8,512 bases of DNA from Acidobacteriota bacterium (GCA_021788955.1 JAJYKC010000070.1:1-8512); one strand, 5' to 3'; counted from the stretch's first letter, positions 1 through 7,573 are shown. Numbers and translations: made by a program. The notes: generated by a model not told the origin, from the letters alone.

Positions 1-2044
1 CGTCCACCTGGTAGACATAGGGGCTGATGGGCGCGATATTGGTGACCTGCCATCCGTTGGCGTAGAAGGCCACGGCCTCGTGAACGACTGTTGGATCCGG
101 TGCAACGCCGTTGACGAACACCGAGACTACGCTGCCGAAAGCGGCAGGGTTCGATTCCGAATTGATGGATGCGTCCGCGTTGAGCGCGAGCGCGAATCCC
201 CCCGCGGCGCCCGAGTTCGAAGTGAACGTTCCGGGTAAGTTCCAAAAGAGGCTGGGATTGAAGCCCGAAACTAACAAGCGGGATTCGGTTGCTCCGTTGA
301 CGGTGACGCGCAGGGAATTCAATGTGCCTGGAAGCGCGACGATCCCGGAAGGCACGGCAAAGTTGATCTGATTTGCCGATGCGTAGAGGATCGGTGCTGG
401 CGAAGAACCGACGGCGATCGAGACGCCGCCCAGCGTCGTTGCGCCGGTGGTTCCCGCGTTTACTCCCTGCGCAGGACCGAGCCCTTCGCCGAAGATGCTC
501 AGGAGTTGGTTGACGGCGACGGGACCCACCGGAGTGAGATCGGCCGCATCGAGGATGCAGGCGATCCGGGGAGTGCCTGGGGCGGTTGCGGGCTGAGAGA
601 AGTCGACGGCGGCGAGATACGCGCCTGGCGAGTTGCCGACTTGTGGACTAATTACCGTAAGAGCGTCACCCGCCATGGGATCGTCCTGCTTTTGCGTCGT
701 ACCTGCCAGCCATAGAGTGCTTCCGGCGAGGGCGATGCTCGATGGGATGACGCTCGATCCACCAAGGAACTGTGTTCCGAGCAGGGTTCCCGCGGTTTCG
801 TCCACCAAGGCGGCATAGGCGGACACTCCCACGGTGATGCCATTTGGCAGACACGCGGCTGCGATGCCGGAAAGGGCTGGGATGGCGCTGGAGATGACGT
901 AGGTGGCGGGCGAATTGACCGTGCCCGCGATGCCGCCGACGGAAACGGCGCCGGTGGAGTTGGCGGCCACTCCGAAGCCTCCGACAGGAACCGAGAACAA
1001 CAGCGATTTGCCGAGCGGATCCAGTTTCGTAAGAAACGGAGCCGCGTCAGCTTGCCCGGTCAAGGGAGCTGAAAGGGCGGGCGCGGCGACGGTATAGGGG
1101 TAACCCTGGCGCGCGAATCCCGTGACGTAGGCGTTGCCGGCGGCGTCGACGGCCAGTCCCTGGTTGATTGTGCCGCTGGGGCCGGACAGAGACGTCGAAT
1201 AGATCAGATTCGCTCCGGTAGGGTCGATCTTACTTACGTATTGATCGGGTCCTTGGCCCTGCAGCGGGCAGGCGGGGTCGTAGCAAGCCCTGACTTTCGG
1301 GAGTGTGGGTTGATAGGCGCCCGGCGTCGTAGGATAGTCGAGCAGGAGCGTGGTGCCCGCCACATAGATGTTGCCGGCGGCGTCGAGGGCAATCGCAGTT
1401 CCGCCGATGCCCGTCGCCGAGGAGAGGACCTTTGTGCCTGTGGGATCCAATACCAGCAGAAACGGGCGGCCCGAGGGATCGGGGACGCTATGCGCGCCGG
1501 GAGTGACCGGGAAGTTCGACGAACCGGCCTCGCCGCTCACAATGATCTGCCCGTTGGCGTTCACGGCAACGGCCTGGGCCATGCTCGAAGCAGGACCGCC
1601 GAGCAGATCCGAGAAAACGAGGTTGCCCTCGGGGTCGAGCTTGAAGACGAAGGACTTTGGCGTATGGTACTGGTTGACTGGGGTGCCGAGGTTCCCCTCG
1701 CCGGTAATCGGAAAGTCGGGTGACGTGGTGTAACCCGCGACGTAGGCGTCACCCGCAGCGTCTACCGCGATTCCGTAGGCCAGGTCACGAAGCGTGCCGC
1801 CTATGTGCCGCACGTACAGGTATTGATCGCCTTGGGGGTTTAGCTTGACGACCAATATCTGATTGGGAAACGACACCGGCGAAGAGGCCACCAAGTAAAT
1901 GTTCCCCGAGGGATCGGTAGCGATGGCGTTGGGTGGGTAGCCGGCAAGCAGATAGGTGGAGTAAATCAGCGTGGGCGCGGCGTGAGTTGCGAGCGGACCG
2001 GCGAGCACCGAAAGAAGTACGAGCAAGCGCACGCGAGAATACAC
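1..2044 (-). CDS. Secreted SBBP-repeat beta-propeller protein with Solibacter-type C-terminal domain (C-terminus missing)
   Basis: The reverse strand is open without a stop from a GTG at 2044-2042 to the left edge (681 codons), so the gene is partial at its 3' end. The GTG is chosen because AAGGAG lies 8 nt upstream, an in-frame TAG lies further upstream with no other start between, and a signal peptide follows at once (basic YSRVR, hydrophobic LLVLLSVLAG, probable cleavage after ATHA near residue 22). The mature part has SBBP-like repeats built on AVDAAGNAYVTG and DFPIT/YPTTPGAYQ motifs, near residues 90-112, 158-185, 217-245 and 297-311, plus a weaker one (ATDPSGNIYLVA) near residue 45. From about residue 490 comes a stretch with ILDAADL, LLSIFGEGLGP and QINFAVPSGI, which matches the TIGR03437 module common in Solibacter. 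Family knowledge suggests an exported or surface beta-propeller; ligand and role are unknown. It is transcribed divergently from the GH31 gene. Its codons favour C in third position, whereas the plus-strand genes favour G. Confidence 0.88.
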   Translation of the reverse strand, partial: MYSRVRLLVLLSVLAGPLATHAAPTLIYSTYLLAGYPPNAIATDPSGNIYLVASSPVSFPNQILVVKLNPQGDQYLYVRHIGGTLRDLAYGIAVDAAGDAYVAGYTTSPDFPITGEGNLGTPVNQYHTPKSFVFKLDPEGNLVFSDLLGGPASSMAQAVAVNANGQIIVSGEAGSSNFPVTPGAHSVPDPSGRPFLLVLDPTGTKVLSSATGIGGTAIALDAAGNIYVAGTTLLLDYPTTPGAYQPTLPKVRACYDPACPLQGQGPDQYVSKIDPTGANLIYSTSLSGPSGTINQGLAVDAAGNAYVTGFARQGYPYTVAAPALSAPLTGQADAAPFLTKLDPLGKSLLFSVPVGGFGVAANSTGAVSVGGIAGTVNSPATYVISSAIPALSGIAAACLPNGITVGVSAYAALVDETAGTLLGTQFLGGSSVIPSSIALAGSTLWLAGTTQKQDDPMAGDALTVISPQVGNSPGAYLAAVDFSQPATAPGTPRIACILDAADLTPVGPVAVNQLLSIFGEGLGPAQGVNAGTTGATTLGGVSIAVGSSPAPILYASANQINFAVPSGIVALPGTLNSLRVTVNGATESRLLVSGFNPSLFWNLPGTFTSNSGAAGGFALALNADASINSESNPAAFGSVVSVFVNGVAPDPTVVHEAVAFYANGWQVTNIAPISPYVYQVD

Positions 2045-2129
2045 GTAGAATTCTCCTTTTCGGGCGCGGTTGCACTCAGACTATCATGCGCAGTCGGGCC
2101 TATGCTAGTTTCTTACAGCGGCTACGGAC
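2045..2129. promoter_or_regulatory. Divergent intergenic region, presumed promoters for both flanking genes
   Basis: These 85 bp separate two genes transcribed away from each other, so both promoters should lie here or overlap the gene starts. On the plus strand TATGCT at 2101-2106 is a possible -10 box (4 of 6 matches to TATAAT) but has no good -35 at 17 bp. On the minus strand GATAGT (2083-2088 read in reverse) is a similar weak -10. No clear operator palindrome was seen. The GH31 start has only a poor Shine-Dalgarno (CGGA right before the ATG). The region is certain as a divergent spacer; the boxes are guesses. Confidence 0.4.
2053..2058 (-). promoter_or_regulatory. Ribosome binding site of the beta-propeller gene
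   Basis: Read on the minus strand this is AAGGAG, a strong Shine-Dalgarno match, 8 nt before the GTG start at 2044. It settles the start of a gene that begins with a non-ATG codon. Confidence 0.75.
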
Positions 2130-4448
2130 ATGAAACGCCTTCTTGTGCTTCTCCTCTCGACGCCTTTGCTTGCGCAGTGGCAGCCCCCGAACCCGGTGAA
2201 GGAGGTGCGGCGGGAGCCGGAGGGGATGATGGTTCAGCTCGAGCGCGGGGTGATGCGGATCTCGGTGTGCTCGGGCTCAATCGTGCATGTGTTGTATTCG
2301 CCGGGGAGCACGATTCCGGAAGAGAAGCAGTTTGCAGTGGTCCGGACAAAGTGGCCGGCCGCTCGGGAGATGTTCACGGAGACGGCGGAGGAAGCTACGG
2401 TTGCGACGCCGGACCTGCGGGTCACGGTGACCAAGAAAGACGGGTTTGTCAGCTTCAGCGCGGCCGCGCCGGGACACGAGAAGTTGATTCAGGAAGGGCC
2501 GAAGATCATGACTCCGGCGGAGGTGAACGGCGAAAAAACATATCATGCAGAGGATGTTTTTGCGATCTACGGCTCGCAGGAGTCATTCTACGGGCTGGGG
2601 CAGCATCAGGCGGGCGTGTGGGATTACCGGGGCGAGTCGGTGGACTTGTCGCAGGAGAACACGGAGATCGCGATTCCGCTGCTGGTTTCAAGCAAAGGCT
2701 ACGGGATCTTCTGGAACAATCCGTCGCGGAGCCGGTTCAATAACCGGTTCGTCCACACGGTGTATCTGAGCTCCGAAGTGGCGGACACGATCGATTATTA
2801 CTTCATTTACGGTCCGGATTTCGACCGAATCGTGGCGGCGTACCGGATGCTAACGGGGGCGGCGCCGATGTTCGGCCGATGGGCTTACGGATACTGGCAG
2901 AGCAAGAACCGGTATCAGACGCAGGAGGAAGTGCTCAGCATAGCGGCGAAGTACCGGGAGATGAAGATTCCGATCGACGACATCGTGCAGGACTGGTTCT
3001 GGTGGGGCAAGACCGGGGATTTCAAGTTCAACGCGAAGTACCCGGACCCGAAGGGGATGATCGACACGCTGCACCGGGAGCACTATCACTTCATGATTTC
3101 GATCTGGCCTTTCTTCGACCCCGGATCGGATGTGTACGCGGAGATGGAGCGGCGCGGGTATTTCATCGAGAAGACGAAGGTGGCCGGGTTTCATCCGCTG
3201 GGGATGGCGGTGTATGACGCGACGAACCCGGCGGCGCGGCACTATTACTGGAGTCTGGTGGACAAGGCGTTGTTCCGGATCGGCGCCGATGCGTGGTGGA
3301 TGGACACGACGGAGCCGGAGACCGAAGGGCAGCAGGAGAACATTCTGCTCGGCCACAAACTCGCCATAGGGAGCGGGGACCGGTATGCCAACGTGTATCC
3401 ACTGCTGGACACCCAGGGAGTGTATCGGGGGCAGCGGGCGGCGTCGAGCGACAAGCGCGTGTTCATTCTTTCACGGTCGGCATTCGCGGGCAGCCAGCGG
3501 AACGGCGTGACGGCGTGGTCGGGCGACGTGCTGAGCGATTGGACCGCGTACCGGCGGCAGATTCCGGCGGGGCTGAATTTCTCGCTTTCGGGGATTCCGT
3601 ACTGGACGACGGACATCGGAGGGTTCTTCATCGGCAATCCGAACGACGAGGGGTATCGCGAGTTGTTTGTCCGGTGGTTCGAGTATGGGACGTTTTGCCC
3701 GATCTTCCGCGTTCACGGCACGCGCACGACGAACCAAAACGAGTTGTGGAGCTATGGGGAGCCTGCGCAGGAGATTCTGACGAAGTTCGACCGGTTGCGC
3801 TACCGGCTGCTGCCTTACCTTTATTCCCTGGCGTGGCGGGTGACGAGCGGGAGTTACACAATCATGCGTCCGCTGGCGATGGATTTTCGCGAGGACCGGC
3901 GGGCGCTCGATACCGGGGATGAATTTTTGTTCGGCCCGGCGATTCTGGTGAATCCGGTGACGGAGCCGGGCGCGACGACGCGGCATTTGTATCTGCCGCG
4001 GGCGGATTGGGTGGATTTCTGGACGGGGCGGACGGAAGCGGGCGGGCGAAGCATCGACGCGGCGGCGCCGCTGGACCGGATTCCGCTGTATGTGCGAGCT
4101 GGCTCGATTGTGCCGATGGGGCCGGAGGTGCAGTACGCGACCGAGAATCTGAGCGCTCCGGTGGAATTGCGCGTGTATCCGGGCGCGGATGGGGAGTTCA
4201 CCTTGTACGAGGATGAGAACGACGGGTATGGGTACGAGCATGGGGCTTACGCGACGGTGGACGTCAAGTGGGACGACCGGGCGAAGCGGCTGAGTTTCGG
4301 GGCAAGGCACGGGCGGTATCCCGGGATGCCGGAAACCCAGACATTTCATGTCGTTTTTGTTCAGCAGGGCCACGGGGCGGGGATCGATCCGGAGAGCCAG
4401 CCCGACCGTACCGTAGAATATGGCGGCGCGGCTGTTTCGATACCATGA
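2130..4448 (+). CDS. Secreted GH31 alpha-glycosidase, alpha-xylosidase-like
   Basis: A 772-residue retaining glycoside hydrolase of family 31. It opens with a short signal peptide (MKRLLVLLLSTPLLAQ), so it acts in the periplasm or outside. In order: an N-terminal beta-sandwich (about 25-240, with YGLGQHQAG and a KGYGIFWNN motif), the catalytic barrel (about 245-580), the beta-sheet domain after it, and a DUF5110-like C-terminal domain (about 677-745, LRVYPGADGEFTLYEDENDGY). The nucleophile should be D392 in DAWWMDTTEPE and the acid/base D466 in AWSGDVLSDW, preceded by the FAGSQR motif; QDWFWWG with D288 lines the active site. All key residues are present and the length is normal for a GH31 without extra binding modules. 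The DAWWMD and QDWFWWG motifs resemble bacterial alpha-xylosidases acting on xyloglucan oligosaccharides; alpha-glucosidase or transglucosidase activity is possible, and substrate cannot be settled by eye. It is the first gene of the plus-strand cluster and ends 22 bp before the OmpA gene. No other carbohydrate enzyme or transporter lies in the window. Confidence 0.93.
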   Translation: MKRLLVLLLSTPLLAQWQPPNPVKEVRREPEGMMVQLERGVMRISVCSGSIVHVLYSPGSTIPEEKQFAVVRTKWPAAREMFTETAEEATVATPDLRVTVTKKDGFVSFSAAAPGHEKLIQEGPKIMTPAEVNGEKTYHAEDVFAIYGSQESFYGLGQHQAGVWDYRGESVDLSQENTEIAIPLLVSSKGYGIFWNNPSRSRFNNRFVHTVYLSSEVADTIDYYFIYGPDFDRIVAAYRMLTGAAPMFGRWAYGYWQSKNRYQTQEEVLSIAAKYREMKIPIDDIVQDWFWWGKTGDFKFNAKYPDPKGMIDTLHREHYHFMISIWPFFDPGSDVYAEMERRGYFIEKTKVAGFHPLGMAVYDATNPAARHYYWSLVDKALFRIGADAWWMDTTEPETEGQQENILLGHKLAIGSGDRYANVYPLLDTQGVYRGQRAASSDKRVFILSRSAFAGSQRNGVTAWSGDVLSDWTAYRRQIPAGLNFSLSGIPYWTTDIGGFFIGNPNDEGYRELFVRWFEYGTFCPIFRVHGTRTTNQNELWSYGEPAQEILTKFDRLRYRLLPYLYSLAWRVTSGSYTIMRPLAMDFREDRRALDTGDEFLFGPAILVNPVTEPGATTRHLYLPRADWVDFWTGRTEAGGRSIDAAAPLDRIPLYVRAGSIVPMGPEVQYATENLSAPVELRVYPGADGEFTLYEDENDGYGYEHGAYATVDVKWDDRAKRLSFGARHGRYPGMPETQTFHVVFVQQGHGAGIDPESQPDRTVEYGGAAVSIP

Positions 4449-4453
4449 ACAAC

Positions 4454-4458
4454 GGAGG
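4454..4458 (+). promoter_or_regulatory. Ribosome binding site of the OmpA-family gene
   Basis: GGAGG lies in the 22-bp gap after the GH31 stop, 12 nt before the ATG at 4471. The spacing is long, but it is the only Shine-Dalgarno nearby and supports 4471 over an in-frame ATG at 4420 that lies inside the GH31 gene and has no such site. Confidence 0.55.
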
Positions 4459-4470
4459 GATTCGACGACG

Positions 4471-6051
4471 ATGGATCGAAAGCTTGCTCTGCTTCTGATC
4501 GGGCTGGCCGCACCCGCGGTTTTTGCCCAGGACCAGCCGCCGCCGATGTTCACTTCGAACTCGGTGGCGAAATCCACCAAGGCGATTAATTACCGTCATC
4601 GCAGCGGCGCCACGATGATCAATTTCTCGGGGACGGCGGTGATGCCGAAGGCGTCGGGGACGGCGAAGGTGGAGAGCAAGCAGGGGGCGATCAGCATCGA
4701 GGCGAACTTCCGCAACATCGGGGCGCCGAGCCAGTTTGGCGCCGAATATCTGACCTATGTGCTGTGGGCGATTTCGCCGGAAGGACGGCCAAAGAACCTG
4801 GGCGAACTGCTGCTGGACGGTAACAAGAGCAGCCTCAAGGTGACGACGGATCTGCAGGTGTTCGCACTCATCGTGACGGCCGAGCCGTATTTCGCGGTGA
4901 GCGAGCCGAGCGATGTGATCATCATGGAAAACGAAGTGCGGCCGGACACGGTGGGCAAGATCGAGACCGTGGACGCGCACTACGAATTACTGAAGCGCGG
5001 GCAGTATCAGAAACTGGCGAATGTGCTGCAGTTGACACCCGACCCGAAGATACCGGTGGAAATTTATGAGGCACGGAATGCGGTGAACATTGCGCAATCG
5101 TCGGGGGCGGACAAGGACGCTCCGGACACGTTCGCGAAGGCGAAGCAGGACTTACACCAGGCCGAGGATTATCTGAAGCGGAAGCAGCGCAAGCCGGCGG
5201 TCATGATTGCGCGGGAGGCGGCGCAGACGGCGGAGGATTCGCGAGCGATCGCAGTGAAGCGGCAGGAAGAGCAGCGGCAGGAAGCGATCAAGGCATCCGA
5301 GCAGGCGGCGAAGGAGAAGGCGGCGGCCGAGGTGGCGGCGCGGGAGAAGGCGGACACCGAGCGCAAGGCGGCCGAGGCCCAGCGAGCGCAGGCCGAGGCG
5401 GCTCAGCAGAAGGCCGAGATGGAGAAGATGCAGGCGCAACTGGCGGCGGCCCAGGCCGACGCCGAGAAGGCGCGGGCGGATGCGGCGCGGGCCGAATCCG
5501 CGGCCGAGGCCCAGCGAGCGCAGCAGGCAGCCGCCGAGGCGCAGAAACAGGCGCAGCAGGCGGAGATGGAAAAGCAGCAGCTTCGCGCGCAGCTTTTGGC
5601 GCAGTTGAACGCGGTGCTGGCGACGCGGGACACCGACCGCGGGTTGGTAGTGACGATGGCCGATGTGCTGTTCGATTCAGGCAAGTACACGCTGAAACCG
5701 GACACACAGTTGAAGCTGGCGCGGCTGGCGGGCATTATTTTGGCGCATCCGGGGCTGAAACTGACGGCGGAAGGATACACGGACTCGACAGGGAGCGCGG
5801 CGTTCAACCAGAAGCTATCGGAGAAGCGGGCCGATTCCGTGGTGGAGTTTCTGCACGACCAGGGGATTTCGACGGACAATTTGAACTCAATGGGTTATGG
5901 CGACGCGAGGCCGATTGCATCGAACGACACGGCGGCGGGACGAAAGCAGAACCGGCGGGTGGAGTTGATCGTGTCGGGTGAAGCGATCGGCACCAAGATC
6001 GGCGCGGCGGCTGTCGAGCCCGCGCCGGCGGCGCCGCAGACCCAGCAATGA
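4471..6051 (+). CDS. OmpA-family peptidoglycan-binding protein with beta domain and long coiled coil
   Basis: A 526-residue exported protein. The start at 4471 gives a classic signal peptide, MDRKLALLLIGLAAPAVFAQ. Residues about 40-160 are a beta-rich region (LTYVLWAISPEGRPKNLGEL) that I cannot assign to a named family. Residues about 195-270 look like DUF4398, a helical domain often next to OmpA domains (ARNAVNIAQSSGADKDAP, then an A/E/K-rich helix). It continues as a TolA-like Ala/Glu/Gln/Lys coiled coil to about 385. Residues about 391-503 are the OmpA C-terminal domain: VLFDSGKYTLKP, then D438 in YTDSTG and R453 in LSEKRADSV. That 15-residue spacing matches the Asp/Arg pair that holds diaminopimelate in known OmpA domains, so peptidoglycan binding is likely. 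A Pro/Ala tail ends the protein. There is no transmembrane beta-barrel and no lipobox Cys, so it is probably periplasmic with the coil as spacer. It follows GH31 by 22 bp and overlaps the GNAT gene by 4 bp (ATGA). The function of the N-terminal domain is unknown. Confidence 0.9.
   Translation: MDRKLALLLIGLAAPAVFAQDQPPPMFTSNSVAKSTKAINYRHRSGATMINFSGTAVMPKASGTAKVESKQGAISIEANFRNIGAPSQFGAEYLTYVLWAISPEGRPKNLGELLLDGNKSSLKVTTDLQVFALIVTAEPYFAVSEPSDVIIMENEVRPDTVGKIETVDAHYELLKRGQYQKLANVLQLTPDPKIPVEIYEARNAVNIAQSSGADKDAPDTFAKAKQDLHQAEDYLKRKQRKPAVMIAREAAQTAEDSRAIAVKRQEEQRQEAIKASEQAAKEKAAAEVAAREKADTERKAAEAQRAQAEAAQQKAEMEKMQAQLAAAQADAEKARADAARAESAAEAQRAQQAAAEAQKQAQQAEMEKQQLRAQLLAQLNAVLATRDTDRGLVVTMADVLFDSGKYTLKPDTQLKLARLAGIILAHPGLKLTAEGYTDSTGSAAFNQKLSEKRADSVVEFLHDQGISTDNLNSMGYGDARPIASNDTAAGRKQNRRVELIVSGEAIGTKIGAAAVEPAPAAPQTQQ
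5368..5523 (+). repeat. Pair of exact 24-bp direct repeats inside the coiled-coil coding region
   Basis: Copies at 5368-5391 and 5500-5523 are identical over 24 bases, both in frame, and each encodes AAEAQRAQ. They are 132 bp (44 codons) apart. Forty-four residues equals four hendecads, so the repeat keeps coil register. Most likely it is a trace of internal duplication within low-complexity helix rather than a mobile or regulatory element. Confidence 0.7.
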
Positions 6052-6635
6052 TGGAGATTGAACCTGTCACGCTGACGGGCCGCTCGGTGCGGCTGGAGCC
6101 TCTTTCGCAAGCCCATTTGACGGGCCTGCTGCGGCATGGCTTGGATCCGGACCTTTGGACGTGGATGCCCGTGCGCATTCGTGACGCAGCGGGACTGGCG
6201 CGATACATCGACGATGCGCTCGACGAGCAACAGAGGGGCGTTTCGCTGCCGTTTGCGACGGTGGACGCGCTGACCGGCGAGGTGGCCGGCTCGACGAGGT
6301 ATTTGAATATCGAGCGGAAGCAGAGGCGGGTGGAGATCGGGTCGACCTGGGTGATGCGGCCGTGGCAGCGCTCCGCCGTGAACACGGAGGCGAAGTACCT
6401 GATGCTGCGTCATGCGTTCGAGCAGTGGTGCTGTTTGAGGGTGGAGTTGAAGACGGATGTGAACAACGTGCGGTCCCGGACGGCGATTCAGCGGATCGGG
6501 GCGCGCGAGGAAGGGATTTTTCGCAGCCACATGCTGATGCAAGGCGGGCGGGTGCGGGATACGGCGTACTACAGCATTACGTACACGGAATGGCCGGAGG
6601 TGAAGCGGCGCCTGCTTGAGAGATTGGCGGCATGA
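6048..6635 (+). CDS. GNAT acetyltransferase, RimJ/RimL type (Acetyltransf_3)
   Basis: A 195-residue single-domain cytoplasmic protein of usual length for RimJ/RimL-type N-acetyltransferases, which move acetyl from acetyl-CoA to an amine. Seen motifs: TGRSVRLEPL at the N-terminus, EIGSTWV then RPWQRSAVNTEAK at residues 105-116 where the CoA pyrophosphate loop should be, ELKTDVNNVRSRTAIQRIGA (helix and CoA-binding Asn), and EGIFRSHML followed by RDTAYYSI and EWPEV. The loop reads QRSAVN instead of the textbook Q-x-x-G-x-G/A; from memory, this RimJ/L subfamily tolerates that change. The substrate could be a protein N-terminus, a lysine or a small amine; it cannot be read from the sequence. The first ATG overlaps the OmpA stop (ATGA); a second in-frame ATG follows at 6051. 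There is no Shine-Dalgarno, so translation is probably coupled to the OmpA gene. The 3' end overlaps the deacetylase start by 4 bp, pairing an acetylase with a deacetylase. Confidence 0.9.
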   Translation: MMEIEPVTLTGRSVRLEPLSQAHLTGLLRHGLDPDLWTWMPVRIRDAAGLARYIDDALDEQQRGVSLPFATVDALTGEVAGSTRYLNIERKQRRVEIGSTWVMRPWQRSAVNTEAKYLMLRHAFEQWCCLRVELKTDVNNVRSRTAIQRIGAREEGIFRSHMLMQGGRVRDTAYYSITYTEWPEVKRRLLERLAA

Positions 6636-7573
6636 GCGGGGGTACGGCATGGCTGGCTTCGCCCGTTTCCCGCGAGCACGACACGGGGCCAGGGCATCCG
6701 GAACAGCCGGCGCGATTCGATGCCGCTCTGCGGGGCCTCGCCGGGCGACCGCTTAGCGCGTTTGACGGGCGCGCGGCCACAGAAGACGATTTGCTCCTGT
6801 GCCACCAGCGCGACTATTTACGGACGGTGGAGCGGGATGTGGCGTCGGGCCGGGAGATGCTGGCGACGGGCGATACGCAAATCTGCCCGCGGTCATTTGA
6901 TGTGGCGTTGGCGGCCGTAGGAACAGTGCTGGAGGCGGTGGACCGGGTGGCCGCTGGAACGGCGAGGAATGCGTTCGCGATCGTGCGGCCTCCCGGGCAT
7001 CACGCGACTTCGGATCGGGGCATGGGGTTCTGCCTGTTTAACAACGTAGCGCTGGCCGCGCGATATGCGCAGAGGCGGCACGGGGTGGGGCGGGTGCTGA
7101 TCGCCGACTGGGATGTACACCACGGGAACGGCACGCAGGAAATTTTCTATGCCGACGCTTCGGTGCTTTTCTTCAGCACGCATCAGCATCCGTGGTATCC
7201 CGGGACCGGCGATGCGAATGAGACGGGAGAAGGCGCGGCGCAGGGGACGATCATTAACTGCCCGTTGCCCGCCGGTTCCGGGCGCCAGCAGATTCTGGGA
7301 GCGTTCGAGCATCTGCTGTTGCCCGCGGTCGAGCAGTTCCGGCCGGAATTCATTTTCGTCTCGGCCGGGTTCGATTCGAGGTTGGGCGATCCGCTCGGGC
7401 GGTTCCGTCTGACGGACCACGATTTTGCCGACCTGACGCACTTGATGGCGGAGACGGCCGACCGTTACGCGCAGGGCCGGCTGGTGAGCGTCCTCGAGGG
7501 CGGCTACAACCTGGAGGGGCTCGAAGCCGCTGTGGCGGCGCACGCCGCCGAACTGGACCGCGCCGCGCGGTAG
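6632..7573 (+). CDS. Histone-deacetylase-fold zinc amidohydrolase, class II (AcuC/acetylpolyamine amidohydrolase superfamily)
   Basis: A 313-residue cytoplasmic enzyme that should remove acetyl (or another acyl) from an amine using Zn. The family signatures are intact: GPGHPEQPARF near residue 20, the catalytic His pair H123-H124 in RPPGHHA, GMGFCLFNNVALAA, zinc ligands D161 and H163 in DWDVHHGNGTQ, STHQHPWYPGTGD (typical of the bacterial class II group), third zinc ligand D248 in SAGFDSRLGDPLG, and Y292 in LEGGYN as the transition-state Tyr. Length is normal for bacterial members. The start ATG overlaps the GNAT stop (ATGA), with no clear Shine-Dalgarno, so it is probably translated by coupling. 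Bacterial relatives include AcuC (acetyl-CoA synthetase deacetylase) and acetylpolyamine amidohydrolases; I cannot choose between protein and small-molecule substrates. Position next to a GNAT suggests it reverses that enzyme's product, which is inference. It is the last gene of the overlapping set, but no terminator follows it. Confidence 0.93.
   Translation: MSGGTAWLASPVSREHDTGPGHPEQPARFDAALRGLAGRPLSAFDGRAATEDDLLLCHQRDYLRTVERDVASGREMLATGDTQICPRSFDVALAAVGTVLEAVDRVAAGTARNAFAIVRPPGHHATSDRGMGFCLFNNVALAARYAQRRHGVGRVLIADWDVHHGNGTQEIFYADASVLFFSTHQHPWYPGTGDANETGEGAAQGTIINCPLPAGSGRQQILGAFEHLLLPAVEQFRPEFIFVSAGFDSRLGDPLGRFRLTDHDFADLTHLMAETADRYAQGRLVSVLEGGYNLEGLEAAVAAHAAELDRAAR

Noticed and set aside
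1241..1723. Plus-strand open frames (1241-1723, 1368-1733) in the left region
   Set aside because: They oppose the continuous reverse frame that shows SBBP motifs; their own products show no domain, no Shine-Dalgarno and no typical composition.
1982..2743. A 253-codon plus-strand open frame overlapping the divergent spacer and the GH31 start
   Set aside because: It is a Gly/Ala/Arg-rich out-of-frame shadow of GH31 codons and would erase the divergent promoter region and the propeller start.
4420..4470. Upstream ATG at 4420 as start of the OmpA-family protein
   Set aside because: It lies inside the GH31 gene, has no Shine-Dalgarno, and would put 17 charged residues before the signal peptide that starts cleanly at 4471.
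3471..4580. A 369-codon minus-strand open frame opposite the GH31 gene
   Set aside because: It is Arg/Pro/His-rich with no recognisable domain and lies antisense to a well-supported GH31 frame; long shadow frames are normal at this GC content.
4264..4980. A 238-codon minus-strand open frame across the GH31-OmpA junction
   Set aside because: Arg/His-rich shadow frame over two genes with clear domains and a signal peptide on the other strand.
5150..5600. Repetitive GC-rich tract as a possible tandem repeat array or CRISPR-like element
   Set aside because: The repetition is in frame and explained by Ala/Glu/Gln coiled-coil codons; there are no regular spacers or conserved repeat units.
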